Part shown: one piece after another, positions 49,673 to 58,558 of the stretch
How positions within the stretch are numbered: the first letter of the stretch is position 1
Layout of the letters: every line of letters starts with the position of its first letter
DNA from: DASPGQ01 sp035457705
GTDB taxonomy: Bacteria; Acidobacteriota; Vicinamibacteria; Marinacidobacterales; SMYC01
Length of the DNA stretch: 64,000 bases
NCBI GenBank assembly: GCA_035457705.1
Contig: DATIBD010000117.1
Span: forward strand, 26,864 to 90,863
Reading direction: 5' to 3'
Notes under the pieces: model-generated
The model's input: only the letters and a program-made list of their open reading frames with translations
The model's database searches: none
Told to the model about the DNA's origin: nothing
Translations under genes and position numbers: made by a program

Positions 49673-51118
49673 CTATGTCGTACCAGCGCTCGCAGACAGA
49701 GCCTCTTCCAGGCCGTACTCCCGCAGTTTATGGAGGAGAGTCTTGCCACTGATATCGAGATGCTCGGCCGCTTGCGCCCGGTCGAAACCGACCGCGTTCA
49801 GAACCTGCAAGATCTTGGCTTTTTCCGCCCGTCTCGCCGCGCGTCGGCTCACATCGGAAAGGCTCCCCTCCAGGTCGAAGCCCGCGAAGTCGTCTCGAGC
49901 GGCAGCCACTCCTAACCCCAGCTGTTCCGGCAGGAGCTCGTCACCGTCGCAGAGGATCACCGCTCGTTCGAGACAGTTGGCCAGCTCTCTCACGTTCCCG
50001 GGCCACTCGTAGGCCAGTAGGAGCTCGATGCACTCGGGAGGAATGGCGATCGGAGCTTTGTTCATCTCTTTACACAAGCGTTCTACGTAGTACCGTGCCA
50101 GTATCGGGATGTCACTCGCCCGTTCTCGGAGCGCCGGTATGGTAACGGGGAAGACCGAAATTCGGAAATAGAGATCCTCGCGAAACTCGAGGGCCGCCAC
50201 CGCTCGCCTGAGGTCTCGATTCGTGGCGGCCACGAGCCGGACGTCCACGTTCAGCGTTGCCGTCCCACCGACCCGTTCGAAAGAGCGCTCCTGTAGCACC
50301 CGAAGGAGCTTCGACTGGAGTGCCAGCGGGAGCTCACCGATCTCGTCGAGAAGCACGGTTCCGCCCGACGCCAGCTCCAGCTTCCCGAGCTTTCGGCTGG
50401 TAGCTCCCGTATAGGCGCCCTTCTCGTGGCCGAAGAGCTCGTTCTCGAGCAGCTCCGCGGGAATGGCGGCGCAGTTGATTGCGATGAACGGGCCATCGCG
50501 TCGATTACCCAGGTGGTGGAGCGCGCGGGCGAACAACTCCTTGCCGGTTCCGCTCTCCCCGAGCAGGAGCACCGTGGTGTCGGAGCCGGCGGCTCGTTGC
50601 AGCGCGAGGCTCGCGCTCTGGAGCGCCGGGTGCTCGCCCACGATCTCCGGAAACCCGAACCGCGCCGCGTATTCCTGCTTGAGAATTAGGTTCTCCATCA
50701 GGAGCCGACGCTGGTTCACGGCGCGCTCGGTGATGACCAGGAGGTGATCCGTGTCCACGGGCTTTGCCAGAAAATCGAACGCCCCCTCTTTCATGGCAGA
50801 CACGGCGTCTTCGACCGAGCCGTAAGCCGTCATGACGATGACGGGCACGTTCGGGTCGGCCTCTCGCGCCGCTGCCAGCACATCGTGCCCGCTCCCACCC
50901 CCCGGAAGCCGGAGGTCGGTCAGGACGACCGAGATGCGAGACGAGCTGAGCAGGCGCCGAGCCTCGTTGACCGTCCTGGCATCGAGCACGCGATACCCCT
51001 GGGCCACCAACGTTCGGCGAAGCATCGTTCGCAAGGAATCGCGATCCTCCACCACGAGCACATCCGCGCCGCCCGCACTGGCTCGAGCAGGCTTATTCTC
51101 GGCTTCCAGAGCTGGCAT
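49673..51118 (-). CDS. NtrC-family sigma-54 response regulator (PilR-like)
   Basis: 481 residues. Receiver: VLVVEDRDSLRTMLRRTLVA with Asp in VLTDLRLPGGGSGHDVL and Lys in DFLAKPVD. AAA+ domain: LLLGESGTGKELFARALHHL (Walker A), ENELFGHEKGAYTGATSRKL, where the sigma-54-contacting GAFTGA reads GAYTGA, and ASGGTVLLDEIGELPLALQS (Walker B). The C-terminal Fis-type HTH is AQAAEHLDISGKTLLHKLRE YG. It should activate sigma-54 promoters, with the fimT promoter at 58.4 kb the clear candidate and the kinase at 58.6-60.4 kb the likely partner. Confidence 0.94.
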   Translation of the reverse strand: MPALEAENKPARASAGGADVLVVEDRDSLRTMLRRTLVAQGYRVLDARTVNEARRLLSSSRISVVLTDLRLPGGGSGHDVLAAAREADPNVPVIVMTAYGSVEDAVSAMKEGAFDFLAKPVDTDHLLVITERAVNQRRLLMENLILKQEYAARFGFPEIVGEHPALQSASLALQRAAGSDTTVLLLGESGTGKELFARALHHLGNRRDGPFIAINCAAIPAELLENELFGHEKGAYTGATSRKLGKLELASGGTVLLDEIGELPLALQSKLLRVLQERSFERVGGTATLNVDVRLVAATNRDLRRAVAALEFREDLYFRISVFPVTIPALRERASDIPILARYYVERLCKEMNKAPIAIPPECIELLLAYEWPGNVRELANCLERAVILCDGDELLPEQLGLGVAAARDDFAGFDLEGSLSDVSRRAARRAEKAKILQVLNAVGFDRAQAAEHLDISGKTLLHKLREYGLEEALSASAGTT

Positions 51119-51142
51119 CGCTGGAATCAGGTGAGATGTCCT

Positions 51143-51673
51143 CTACCGCACCCAACCCGGTGGCACACCGGCTCGCCGCGCTTCGGACTGGATGGCCTGA
51201 ACCTCGGCCCGCGCCGCCGCCAACTGCTGCTCGGCCTCCTGCCTTTGCGCGAGGTTGTTCTGCCCTCGGGGATCGACGCCGTACCTCTGTCCTTCACCCC
51301 AGCTCTCCTCGGAGAGACGCTTTTCGAGCGAGGCGACCTTCTCCCGCGCCGCGTTCAAACGATTTTGCCAATACTCGCGTGTCTGCGTCTCGTCCTGAGC
51401 CGCTGCTTCGCCTTCGCGTTCCGGCGAAGTCCCTGGGCTGTCCGCGGACTCACTTTCGGACGATTCCCCGTTCGTTACCGTGGACGACGTGGCGGGCAAG
51501 CCGCTGTAGCTCCTCGAAAGCTCGCGTTCGGTGATGACCCGCGAGGCGTCGGTTCGGTTCTTCTCCCGCCGCTCCTTCTCCTTCTTCGCGACCTCGGCTA
51601 GGGTTTGTGCCGTCGCGGCCAACGAGCCCACGACGAGAAACACGACAAGCAGCAGCAGATTCCGCGCTTTCAT
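51143..51673 (-). CDS. Exported coiled-coil protein, unknown family (paralogue of 45202-45708)
   Basis: 176 residues from ATG 51673, with GGAGGA six bases upstream. Signal peptide: NLLLLVVFLVVGSLAATAQ. Mature start TLAEVAKKEKERREKNRTDA, then an acidic linker (SSESESADSPGTSPEREGEA) and a coiled coil (YWQNRLNAAREKVASLEKRL), ending in SEARRAGVPPGWVR. The same order of parts and end motif occur at 45.2 kb. I know no name for the family. It sits inside the pilus locus, 24 bp upstream of the NtrC-type regulator gene and 89 bp after a zinc-ribbon TPR gene. Confidence 0.82.
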   Translation of the reverse strand: MKARNLLLLVVFLVVGSLAATAQTLAEVAKKEKERREKNRTDASRVITERELSRSYSGLPATSSTVTNGESSESESADSPGTSPEREGEAAAQDETQTREYWQNRLNAAREKVASLEKRLSEESWGEGQRYGVDPRGQNNLAQRQEAEQQLAAARAEVQAIQSEARRAGVPPGWVR

Positions 51674-51762
51674 CGCAATCCTCCTCCCTGTGACGCCGCC
51701 TGGCTCCGATCGGCGCCACCGGACGCCCTTCGACCCGCCGGCGCGAGCCAAAGGTCGAAGGG

Positions 51763-52965
51763 TCATAGGATCTGTTCTGGTTCCATCCGCCGGCCCGGGC
51801 CGCTGGTGCGGTCGACCCGGGACGTGTTGGCCAGCGCCCGCCTGGCAATCGCGAGTCGCTCGCGAACCACGGCCGCTCGCGGGTCGTTCGGGCTCGCGTG
51901 CTCGAGATAAGCCTGATAGGCGTCGAGCGACTCGGAAACTCGATCGGCCTTCTCATACGCTTGCGCCAGGCTGAAACGGAAGTCCCCATTCGTGGGTTCC
52001 ACCGCGACGGCGGCCTCTAGGGGCGCAACGGCCTCGCCCGGCCGTCCCGACAGCAACTCGGTCACCCCGAGAGCGTGTTGGGCGACAGCCGAGTTAGGGT
52101 CGAGCTGGATGGAGGCCTTGAGCGCATCCCGCGCCTCGTCGAGGCGGCCGGCCTCTTTCAGGCTGACACCGTACTCGTACGCAAACTCCGGGTCACCGTT
52201 CCGGGACTTTCTGAGATAATCCGCCTGGGCGAGAGCGGTCTCGTTGTCACCGACCACCCTCGCGAGCCGCGAGAGCTCGAGCCTGGCCTCGAGCTCCTCG
52301 GGATAGCTGTTCACGAACTCGGTCAACGCCTCGACGCCGGCTCTCACGTCACCGCTCTTCTTAGCGGCGGTCACGTAGTGGTCCAGGAGCTCGAAAGAGC
52401 TCGGACGCAGCGCACGAGCTTCTTCGAGCGACCTCATCGCATCCTCGTACCGTCCCATCTGATAGTAGGAGAGGCCGAGATACTGGTGAACGGTCGGATT
52501 CTCAGGAAGCTCGCGAACGACCCCCTGGAGCACCGCGACGGCCGTTCGGTAGTCTCCCTCGTTGAACGCGGCAACCGCCTCGGAGAGCTCGGAGAGCACT
52601 TCCTTGGTCTCGATCTGGGGCAACGGCTCGATGGACGGCACGTGAGGGGGTGGCGTGGGCCGACGCGCAGTCTGGCCGGCGGGTTGCGGTGGCGAGACGC
52701 TTTCCACAACGCCTCGGATCAATATGAAGAGAACGAGTCCGCCAATCGCCAGTACCGCTGCGGTGAACAGCTTCGCTTGCAGAGCCCGCCCCTGCGAAAA
52801 CGCACTGTCGGGGGCGGTCTCGTCGAGAGGCTCGGCGCATCGAACGCAGTATTCGAAGCTGGCCTTGTTCTTGGCTCCACACGACGGGCACCGTTTCATC
52901 GCCTTCCTTCCCGCGCCGACCCTGGGTTTGATGCCGCGACCGGTGCGAGACTGAGGTGTAGCCAT
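51763..52965 (-). CDS. Zinc-ribbon, single-membrane-span TPR protein
   Basis: 400 residues from ATG 52965 (GGGAGG upstream); ATG 52899 (MKRCPSCGAKNKASFEYCVR C) also has a good site and would start at the zinc ribbon. Parts in order: zinc ribbon with two CxxC pairs, one membrane helix (LFTAAVLAIGGLVLFILIRG), a Pro-rich linker (PTPPPHVPSIEPLPQ), then about seven TPRs (AVAAFNEGDYRTAVAVLQGV, then DAMRSLEEARALRPSSFELL). The zinc ribbon is cytoplasmic and the TPRs periplasmic. It lies after the pilY1 terminator-like hairpin, so it may head its own transcript. Confidence 0.85.
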   Translation of the reverse strand: MATPQSRTGRGIKPRVGAGRKAMKRCPSCGAKNKASFEYCVRCAEPLDETAPDSAFSQGRALQAKLFTAAVLAIGGLVLFILIRGVVESVSPPQPAGQTARRPTPPPHVPSIEPLPQIETKEVLSELSEAVAAFNEGDYRTAVAVLQGVVRELPENPTVHQYLGLSYYQMGRYEDAMRSLEEARALRPSSFELLDHYVTAAKKSGDVRAGVEALTEFVNSYPEELEARLELSRLARVVGDNETALAQADYLRKSRNGDPEFAYEYGVSLKEAGRLDEARDALKASIQLDPNSAVAQHALGVTELLSGRPGEAVAPLEAAVAVEPTNGDFRFSLAQAYEKADRVSESLDAYQAYLEHASPNDPRAAVVRERLAIARRALANTSRVDRTSGPGRRMEPEQIL

Positions 52966-53039
52966 TAAATGCCTCCCGGGCCAGGCCCGTCTTCAATTGT
53001 CCTAGACTACCCGTTTTTCCTCCCAAAAGCGACAGCACC

Positions 53040-53069
53040 GCCCGGTGGCTCGAACTCGAGCCACCGGGC
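53040..53069 (-). terminator. Strong terminator-like hairpin after pilY1
   Basis: GCCCGGTGGCTCGA (53040-53053) and TCGAGCCACCGGGC (53056-53069) pair perfectly, giving a 13-14-bp stem and a tiny loop, 36 bases after the pilY1 stop. A run of T (TTTT at about 15 bases further on the minus strand) is weak, so termination may be partial and let the downstream zinc-ribbon TPR gene be read through. Confidence 0.6.
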
Positions 53070-53104
53070 AGTGGCAATGCCGCATTCGGTGGTCTCTTTC
53101 CCAG

Positions 53105-56100
53105 TTAGAACGGCGAGACCCGGAAACTGTCGACCAGAACTTGGACGCTGAAGCTTCCCTGCGCCGGCAGCTCGTCGTCGAACTTACCGTCGCCGAAGAC
53201 CTTCATATCCGAGGACGAGCCCAGGCCGCCGCTCTCGGAAACGTAGAGGTTTCCGTCGCGGGCCATGATTCCGGTGACTTTCCCCTCCCCGAGGCCCACG
53301 CTCCCGTCGTCGCCTCCGGTGCCGTCGAGATCCACCTCAGCCTGCCCGCTCGCGATGCCGAGGGCGTAGAGCGTGCTGGTGAAGCCGGTGTTGCATTCGT
53401 TCGGATCGAACTCGGCTTTCGATCCCGCGAAGAACACGAGGGCCGGCACCGGATCCCCGACCTGACCGATGGTCACCGGCGTGACGTAGGCCCGCTCCTC
53501 CGGATTCAGCGGCTGGTCCCAGAATGGGGTGCTGCCGAGCGGATATTGCGCGGTGTTGACCCCTTCGGCGTCATTGTCGATGTAGCCCACGAGCTTGAAA
53601 TCCGTGGTGGTAGCGTCCACCCGGGTATCACCGCCCGTACCGGCCATCACGTACACCCGCTGGTTGTTGACATCGGGCAGGATGGCGACGCCCGCGGTGA
53701 TGGGCTGGTCGAGCCCGACCGCGGCGAACTTGACGAGCGTCCAGTTGGCCGGATTCTGATCGAGCGTCACGAGCTTCCAGATGTTGCCCTGGACGTCACC
53801 CATGTAAACGCGAGTCGTATAGTCCTTGTTGTCGGCAACGTCGACCTGGTGAGGGTTGTAGAGCGTCGGCATGGCGACGAGCGCGTTGTAGGGGATCGCG
53901 GCCGTCGGATCGTTGGGTACCTGGCCGCGGTAATAGATCGAGCCGTCCTCCACTCGCAGAGCGTACAGGTGATGTCCCTCGAAGTTGGCGTTGTTGCACC
54001 CATAGCCCGCTCCCAGGAACGCCACCCATTGGTCGATTCGAGTGGGGCCCGCGAGCGGGTCGGAGAAAACATTCCCCGTGACCGGCGGTGACCAGGTCTC
54101 GCCGAGCCCGTCGTAGAGGCCCTCCGAGATTCCCTCGCGGTTGCCCTTGTTGAACCGGAGCAGAGGGTTCAGCGGGTCTGTGACATCGAGCCCGGTCACG
54201 AAACGTCCTCCGCGCGCCCGACCGAACGTCAACACGGTGTGCCACCGGTCGTCGCCGGAGAAATCGGATCGGAGAAACGCGTCGTTCACGATCGGAGGGC
54301 CCGACAGGAAGAACTTATGGTTGATTGCGCCGTTGTTCCCGGCTACCAGGCGCTCGACGAGATCCTTGAGCGTGTGACGGCTTCCAGGAATCTCACCGCC
54401 CGCCAGATTCAGCCCCATCGCGTCGTCGGGAATGTAGGCAAACAGCTCGTTCCCCGTTTGTGCGTCGAAGCCATGCATCATCCCGCCGTTCGTCGGCAGG
54501 TAAACCATCGTCCGGCGGTTGAAGTGATCCCAATAGAATCTCATTCCGTCTCCCACCGTTTGCGTGAATCCGACGCCGTACTCGGGGGCGTGGTTCTGGG
54601 GCGGGTCGAAATCGGGGGCCCGCGGCGGGTTCAGGACGACAGCCGGCGCCGCCACAGCGTCGAGCAGCTTCCAGGTTGGGGTGACCCCGTCCGCCTCGAA
54701 CGGCGAGAAGTTGAGGCTGCCATCAGGTTTATAGAGCGTGCCTGTCAGGAGATTTCTAGAGAGCCGGTTGCCGCGGATGACGCCAACCACCATGTCGCGG
54801 GCGTCGTTGGCGGTTAGCGCTCCCTGGCCGTCGATCGATCTCAGAAACGGGGCCACACCCGGGGCGCAATCCGCTATGCCGCAAACGTTCAAATCCGCTG
54901 GGGTGACATTGGTCGTATTGAACGGCCTCAGCACGAGCTCTCCTCTCCGGTTGAAGAAGACGTTGCGCGCCGCGGGGCTCGTCTGCTGAAGGCGCACGCC
55001 CGCGTCCCAGATCTGGGTGAAATCGGCGGCCCGCGCGGTGCGGGGGTTCGCCTCGTCCGTCACCTTGTAGATGTTGTGCGCTCGAAGATGCCCCTTGAAG
55101 CTCGGGACCTCCACGGACGTCGTGAACAGCACGTTGTTCTGGTGGTTGGCGCGAACCCTCCGTGCCTCGAGGATGTCATCCGTGTCGACCACGGAAGGCC
55201 CGACGTCCCCGACGTGCTCGTCGGGAGCGATGAATTTGTTCGTGTGTGACGGGATCACCTCACGAACGCTTCCCACTGTGGGCCCGCCGAGAGTGACCTC
55301 CGACTGGGGCAGGCCGATGCTCGCGAATATGTCGCGGAGCCGATCCTTGAGCTGCTCTCGGTCCTGCGCGAACAGGGCGGAGTTCTTTCCGGGCTTTCCG
55401 GAATTGTTGTAGAACGCCCCGGACGCCTCCCACGCCATGTGGTTGGCGCGGCGTATTTGATTCTGTTTCGTCGCCGAGGGAGGGTTCGAGTTGTCGGTGA
55501 TGCTGATGACGAATGCGCCGCCCTTCAGACCCTCGGCGCGGTCGGCCGGGGTGGGATTGAGCCTCTCGTAGAGCAGACGGCCCTTCGTGCCCGCGTTGGC
55601 GGCTTGACGGTCGCCCGTATTAGCGACGAGATAGGTGTAGGAAAAGTCGGGGGCGTTGTTCCCACGTAGCGAAGGGGGAATCACGCTGCTCGCGCCGAAG
55701 GGTGGCGAGGGGGTCGGCGTCCAGATGCCGTCGGGGGAGAGCAGTGCGGAGTCGCCACACTCGCAGGTGTCGTCGCCATCGCTCACGAGGATGACGAAGT
55801 TCTTCTGCGTGGGCAGAAGGTTCGCGACGTAGTTATTGGCGACGATCTGAGCGCTGATCTGATCCATGGAGATCCCGTTGGGGGTGTTTCCGCCAATCTT
55901 GCTGACCGCCTGATTCAGCTTGTTCAGGATGACCGTCTTGTTATCGGACTCGTCGCAGGCCGGTGGGTTCACGAGGTTGTTCAAGTCGAGACCCACACAG
56001 TTGTTAGCGAACTGCGAGCTACAGGCTGTCGTGTTGTTCGGGTTATTTTGTCCGAAGCTCACAATGCCCCAGTTGAATAGCGGCCGGCCGGTGGCGTCGA

Positions 56101-56392
56101 CCAGCTCGTTGACGACCTCCGTGAGGACGTCGCGGGCCACTTGGATTCTGGACTGGGTTCCGTCGAATGTGGTGCCCATCGATCCCGACGTGTCGAGAAC
56201 GATCCACACGTTGTGACGAACGTCCGCGTTGAGCACGTCGAGCGGATCGAGCCCGCGCCCGACCACGCAGGGCGCCACGGCGTAACCCGTTCGCGACCAG
56301 GTGAGCGCGACGATGGCGGCCACGACGGCGAGCGCAAAACGCTTCCCGGTGGTTCTCCAGATGTTCGATTGGTTTTTTCCTCGTTGAGACAT
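53105..56392 (-). CDS. pilY1: PilY1-like pilus tip/assembly protein with vWA domain
   Basis: About 1095 residues from ATG 56392 (GGGGG upstream). Signal peptide: FALAVVAAIVALTWSRTGYA. The vWA domain starts NVWIVLDTSGSMGTTFDGTQ, with DxSxS MIDAS, and runs to about 330. The C-terminal half is the PilY1 beta-propeller: GMRFYWDHFNRRTMVYLPTN GGMMHGFDA, then LTFGRARGGRFVTGLDVTDP and YMGDVQGNIWKLVTL. An acidic loop (EVDLDGTGGDDGSVGLGEG) may bind calcium. PilY1 acts in pilus extension, adhesion and surface sensing. It is the last gene before the hairpin that follows. Confidence 0.93.
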   Translation of the reverse strand: MSQRGKNQSNIWRTTGKRFALAVVAAIVALTWSRTGYAVAPCVVGRGLDPLDVLNADVRHNVWIVLDTSGSMGTTFDGTQSRIQVARDVLTEVVNELVDATGRPLFNWGIVSFGQNNPNNTTACSSQFANNCVGLDLNNLVNPPACDESDNKTVILNKLNQAVSKIGGNTPNGISMDQISAQIVANNYVANLLPTQKNFVILVSDGDDTCECGDSALLSPDGIWTPTPSPPFGASSVIPPSLRGNNAPDFSYTYLVANTGDRQAANAGTKGRLLYERLNPTPADRAEGLKGGAFVISITDNSNPPSATKQNQIRRANHMAWEASGAFYNNSGKPGKNSALFAQDREQLKDRLRDIFASIGLPQSEVTLGGPTVGSVREVIPSHTNKFIAPDEHVGDVGPSVVDTDDILEARRVRANHQNNVLFTTSVEVPSFKGHLRAHNIYKVTDEANPRTARAADFTQIWDAGVRLQQTSPAARNVFFNRRGELVLRPFNTTNVTPADLNVCGIADCAPGVAPFLRSIDGQGALTANDARDMVVGVIRGNRLSRNLLTGTLYKPDGSLNFSPFEADGVTPTWKLLDAVAAPAVVLNPPRAPDFDPPQNHAPEYGVGFTQTVGDGMRFYWDHFNRRTMVYLPTNGGMMHGFDAQTGNELFAYIPDDAMGLNLAGGEIPGSRHTLKDLVERLVAGNNGAINHKFFLSGPPIVNDAFLRSDFSGDDRWHTVLTFGRARGGRFVTGLDVTDPLNPLLRFNKGNREGISEGLYDGLGETWSPPVTGNVFSDPLAGPTRIDQWVAFLGAGYGCNNANFEGHHLYALRVEDGSIYYRGQVPNDPTAAIPYNALVAMPTLYNPHQVDVADNKDYTTRVYMGDVQGNIWKLVTLDQNPANWTLVKFAAVGLDQPITAGVAILPDVNNQRVYVMAGTGGDTRVDATTTDFKLVGYIDNDAEGVNTAQYPLGSTPFWDQPLNPEERAYVTPVTIGQVGDPVPALVFFAGSKAEFDPNECNTGFTSTLYALGIASGQAEVDLDGTGGDDGSVGLGEGKVTGIMARDGNLYVSESGGLGSSSDMKVFGDGKFDDELPAQGSFSVQVLVDSFRVSPF

Positions 56393-56414
56393 GGTTTCCC
56401 CCAGAATTCTCCGG

Positions 56415-57179
56415 CTATCCGCCATAGTTCGTCTTGGCGACACCGCTGTCGCTTCCCTTGCTGGAATCGCTGTAGGCCGTGCCCTCCACGCCGGACGAAG
56501 GGAGGCGGATGGACATTTCGAGCCGCCTAAGAGACGTGGGCCGGCTGCCGAGTCCACCGGCATTGGGCGCCGTTCCCTCGGCGGTCAGGATGACCCGGTC
56601 GTTTCCGTCGTAGTCGCCCGTTCCCGCGGTCGGCCGCCGAACCCAGAGCGTGAAGGTTCCCTGGATGTCGACGACTCCGTCGTTGTCCAAATCGCCGGGC
56701 GTGCCCGCGGGAGAGCGAAAGTCCCACAAGGCCAGCGTCCCGTCCGGTCTTCGAAGGACGCGGCCGATGTAGATGCGCGTGCAGGCGCCCGTCGTCGGAC
56801 ACTGGTCGTAGTGGTACTGATAGTCCCGGCAGCCGGCCGTCGAGGGGTTGCAGGCGCCGGGCTCCGGATGGGCCAATCCCCAGGGCTGCTCGTTGTCGAT
56901 GACGGTGGCCAGTCCCGGGCCGCGAGGAGGAGGAAGCACGGCGGCGAAATCCGTGTTCACTACCGCGTAGGCGGCGAGGACGTTTTTTCCGTACTCCAGC
57001 GCGGCGTCGGCGTTGAAGAATGCCTGCTCACCCCAGCGAAAGTTGATCGAGATGTCCTTTTCCGTGGTCGTGGTCAGCATCAGCGCGAGTCCGAGCACCG
57101 AAAGCACGAAGAGCACGAGAATGGAGATGACGAAGGCCGAGCCCTCCTCGGTCCGAAGTCGTCTTTGGATGTGTTTCAT
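56415..57179 (-). CDS. pilX: PilX-like minor pilin
   Basis: 254 residues. The N-terminus (EEGSAFVISILVLFVLSVLG LALML) is the PilX form of prepilin helix, without the usual GFT motif. TEKDISINFRWGEQAFFNAD AALEYG is the family's second signature. The beta domain contains an EF-hand-like loop DLDNDGVVDIQ and a second DYDGNDR, plus paired Cys residues (GACNPSTAGC, CPTTGAC). It lies between pilV (15 bp upstream) and pilY1 (22 bp downstream) in one operon and probably helps load PilY1. Confidence 0.87.
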   Translation of the reverse strand: MKHIQRRLRTEEGSAFVISILVLFVLSVLGLALMLTTTTEKDISINFRWGEQAFFNADAALEYGKNVLAAYAVVNTDFAAVLPPPRGPGLATVIDNEQPWGLAHPEPGACNPSTAGCRDYQYHYDQCPTTGACTRIYIGRVLRRPDGTLALWDFRSPAGTPGDLDNDGVVDIQGTFTLWVRRPTAGTGDYDGNDRVILTAEGTAPNAGGLGSRPTSLRRLEMSIRLPSSGVEGTAYSDSSKGSDSGVAKTNYGG

Positions 57180-57194
57180 GGTGTGAGCTCCTTC

Positions 57195-57677
57195 TCAGCG
57201 AACGTTCGCCGTTCGAAACGTGGTGAACGTGGCGTCGCCGATGACGGCGAACTGATCTTCCATGCCCCCCGCGGGAAGACAGTGCACGTCAATCCGAATC
57301 ATCTCGAGCGGCAGGGGGCTTACCATGTCGGTGATCTCCCATCGCACCTCGTAGAGCCCGGACCCCACGCTCGGAAGGCCATTGGGATCGTAGAGCTGCG
57401 TGTACCCGGTGACCGTAGCGTCGATGTCCCCACCCGAGGCCAGCGCGGGATTTCGGGTGAGAGAGGCAGGCACCGTATAGAACGGAGCCGCCTTCAAGCG
57501 CTCGAGCTGCTCCTTCGCGAGCGCACTGCACGAGGTCATTCGTCCCGAGAGCGTGTTCGAATGGGTCGACACGACCATCATCTGTGCCAGAGACAAGAGA
57601 CCCACCGTTAGAATCACGATGGCCACCATCACCTCGATGAGAGAGAAGCCATCTTCGCTGGTGTGTTTTTTGGACAT
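57195..57677 (-). CDS. pilV: PilV-like minor pilin
   Basis: 160 residues from ATG 57677. The signal and helix read EDGFSLIEVMVAIVILTVGL LSLAQMMV, with cleavage after Gly and Glu at +5, and NTLSGRMTSCSALAKEQLER LKA is the usual PilV continuation. A short beta domain with YEVRWEITDM follows. It is 11 bp downstream of fimT. It is a pseudopilin that primes the pilus tip with FimT, PilW and PilX. Confidence 0.9.
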   Translation of the reverse strand: MSKKHTSEDGFSLIEVMVAIVILTVGLLSLAQMMVVSTHSNTLSGRMTSCSALAKEQLERLKAAPFYTVPASLTRNPALASGGDIDATVTGYTQLYDPNGLPSVGSGLYEVRWEITDMVSPLPLEMIRIDVHCLPAGGMEDQFAVIGDATFTTFRTANVR

Positions 57678-57688
57678 CGAACGCTCTC

Positions 57689-58333
57689 CTACTGTTCCTC
57701 GACGATCACCCGGCCGTTCCGGCTTATCGTGATCGTGCGGGTCACGTTGGTATCGGCATCGCGGATCGTCAGTGAATAATCGACTCCGTTCTCGCTGAGC
57801 ACCGGCGCACCCCCACCGGCCGCGTTCACTCCGCGCACCGAGCCGTTTGCCCGAAAGAGCAGCGCGTTGAAGGTACCAGCGTCGAACTGGACGGTCTGCG
57901 GAAGCTCGAGAACCAGTCCGTGAGGCGACATGATGCCGTTCGCCGGATCCGGATCGGTGGTGTTGAAGGGCACGTTGGGAACCGCGCCGTAATTCGTCGT
58001 GCCTTCCTGAAAGTTCTTGGGGGAGTAGTCTGGATAGACCCCACCGCCCCAATTTCCGTTGAGCGGGTTGGGATCGAGGCTCGTAAACTGATAGCGACCC
58101 GCCTCGGGGTAGTTGAAGTTCAGGAGGATGCCGCGGCTGGTGTTCCGCTTCACTGCCTGCCCGCGCGACATCTGCATCTGCGCTGCCACGTTGTGGGCGG
58201 CACCGGTGATCTGATAGTTGCGCACGAAACTCAATGCCAACGGGATGGAGACCGCCGCCAAGATCGCGATGAGTGAGATCACCACCACGAGCTCGACCAT
58301 GCTGAATCCGTTCTCTCTTACTTTGGAAGCCAC
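57689..58333 (-). CDS. fimT: FimT/GspH-like minor pilin
   Basis: 214 residues. The signal is ENGFSMVELVVVISLIAILA AVSIPLALSF with cleavage after Gly and Glu at +5. AAHNVAAQMQMSRGQAVKRN TSRGILL is the GspH/FimT pattern, and the beta domain ends in RTITISRNGRVIVEEQ. It is the first gene of the minor pilin operon, about 50 bp after a sigma-54 promoter. Together with PilV, PilX and PilW it forms the tip complex. Confidence 0.9.
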   Translation of the reverse strand: MASKVRENGFSMVELVVVISLIAILAAVSIPLALSFVRNYQITGAAHNVAAQMQMSRGQAVKRNTSRGILLNFNYPEAGRYQFTSLDPNPLNGNWGGGVYPDYSPKNFQEGTTNYGAVPNVPFNTTDPDPANGIMSPHGLVLELPQTVQFDAGTFNALLFRANGSVRGVNAAGGGAPVLSENGVDYSLTIRDADTNVTRTITISRNGRVIVEEQ

Positions 58334-58392
58334 TTCGGGAACCCCCTTCCCGCACTGAAAATCGATTTCGCGTTGGAGTGTCGCCTTTCTAG

Positions 58393-58409
58393 TGCAAGGC
58401 GCGGACCAA
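58393..58409 (-). promoter_or_regulatory. Sigma-54 (-24/-12) promoter of the minor pilin operon
   Basis: On the minus strand the element is TTGGTCCGCGCCTTGCA. It aligns with YTGGCACGrNNNTTGCW with invariant GG and GC at the correct 10-bp spacing; mismatches are C-to-T, A-to-C and r-to-C. Transcription would start near 58382, about 50 bases upstream of fimT. The NtrC-type regulator gene in the same locus makes the match meaningful. Confidence 0.72.
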
Positions 58410-58502
58410 AAGGCTCGGAGCGATGTCTCCGCTACAAACTCAGGGATAACAACGAATTGAGGCGGGGTAAGTAGGAGGGACGACGGTCGAACAAAGCGAA
58501 AG

Positions 58503-58519
58503 TGCTACTTTAGGTAGCA
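58503..58519. promoter_or_regulatory. 17-bp palindrome, candidate upstream activator site
   Basis: TGCTAC-tttag-GTAGCA is a perfect 6-bp-arm palindrome about 130 bp upstream of the predicted sigma-54 start site, the usual distance for an NtrC-class activator. It lies 40-56 bases after the kinase stop, so it could alternatively act as a transcript-end hairpin. A second imperfect repeat (GGAAA-gcga-TTTCC) lies at 58525-58538. Confidence 0.45.
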
Positions 58520-58558
58520 GCCAGAGGAAAGCGATTTCCCGTAGTACGCTTCATCTGC

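Noticed and set aside
53045..54091. 348-residue + frame
   Set aside because: Antisense of pilY1; the sequence shows no domain.
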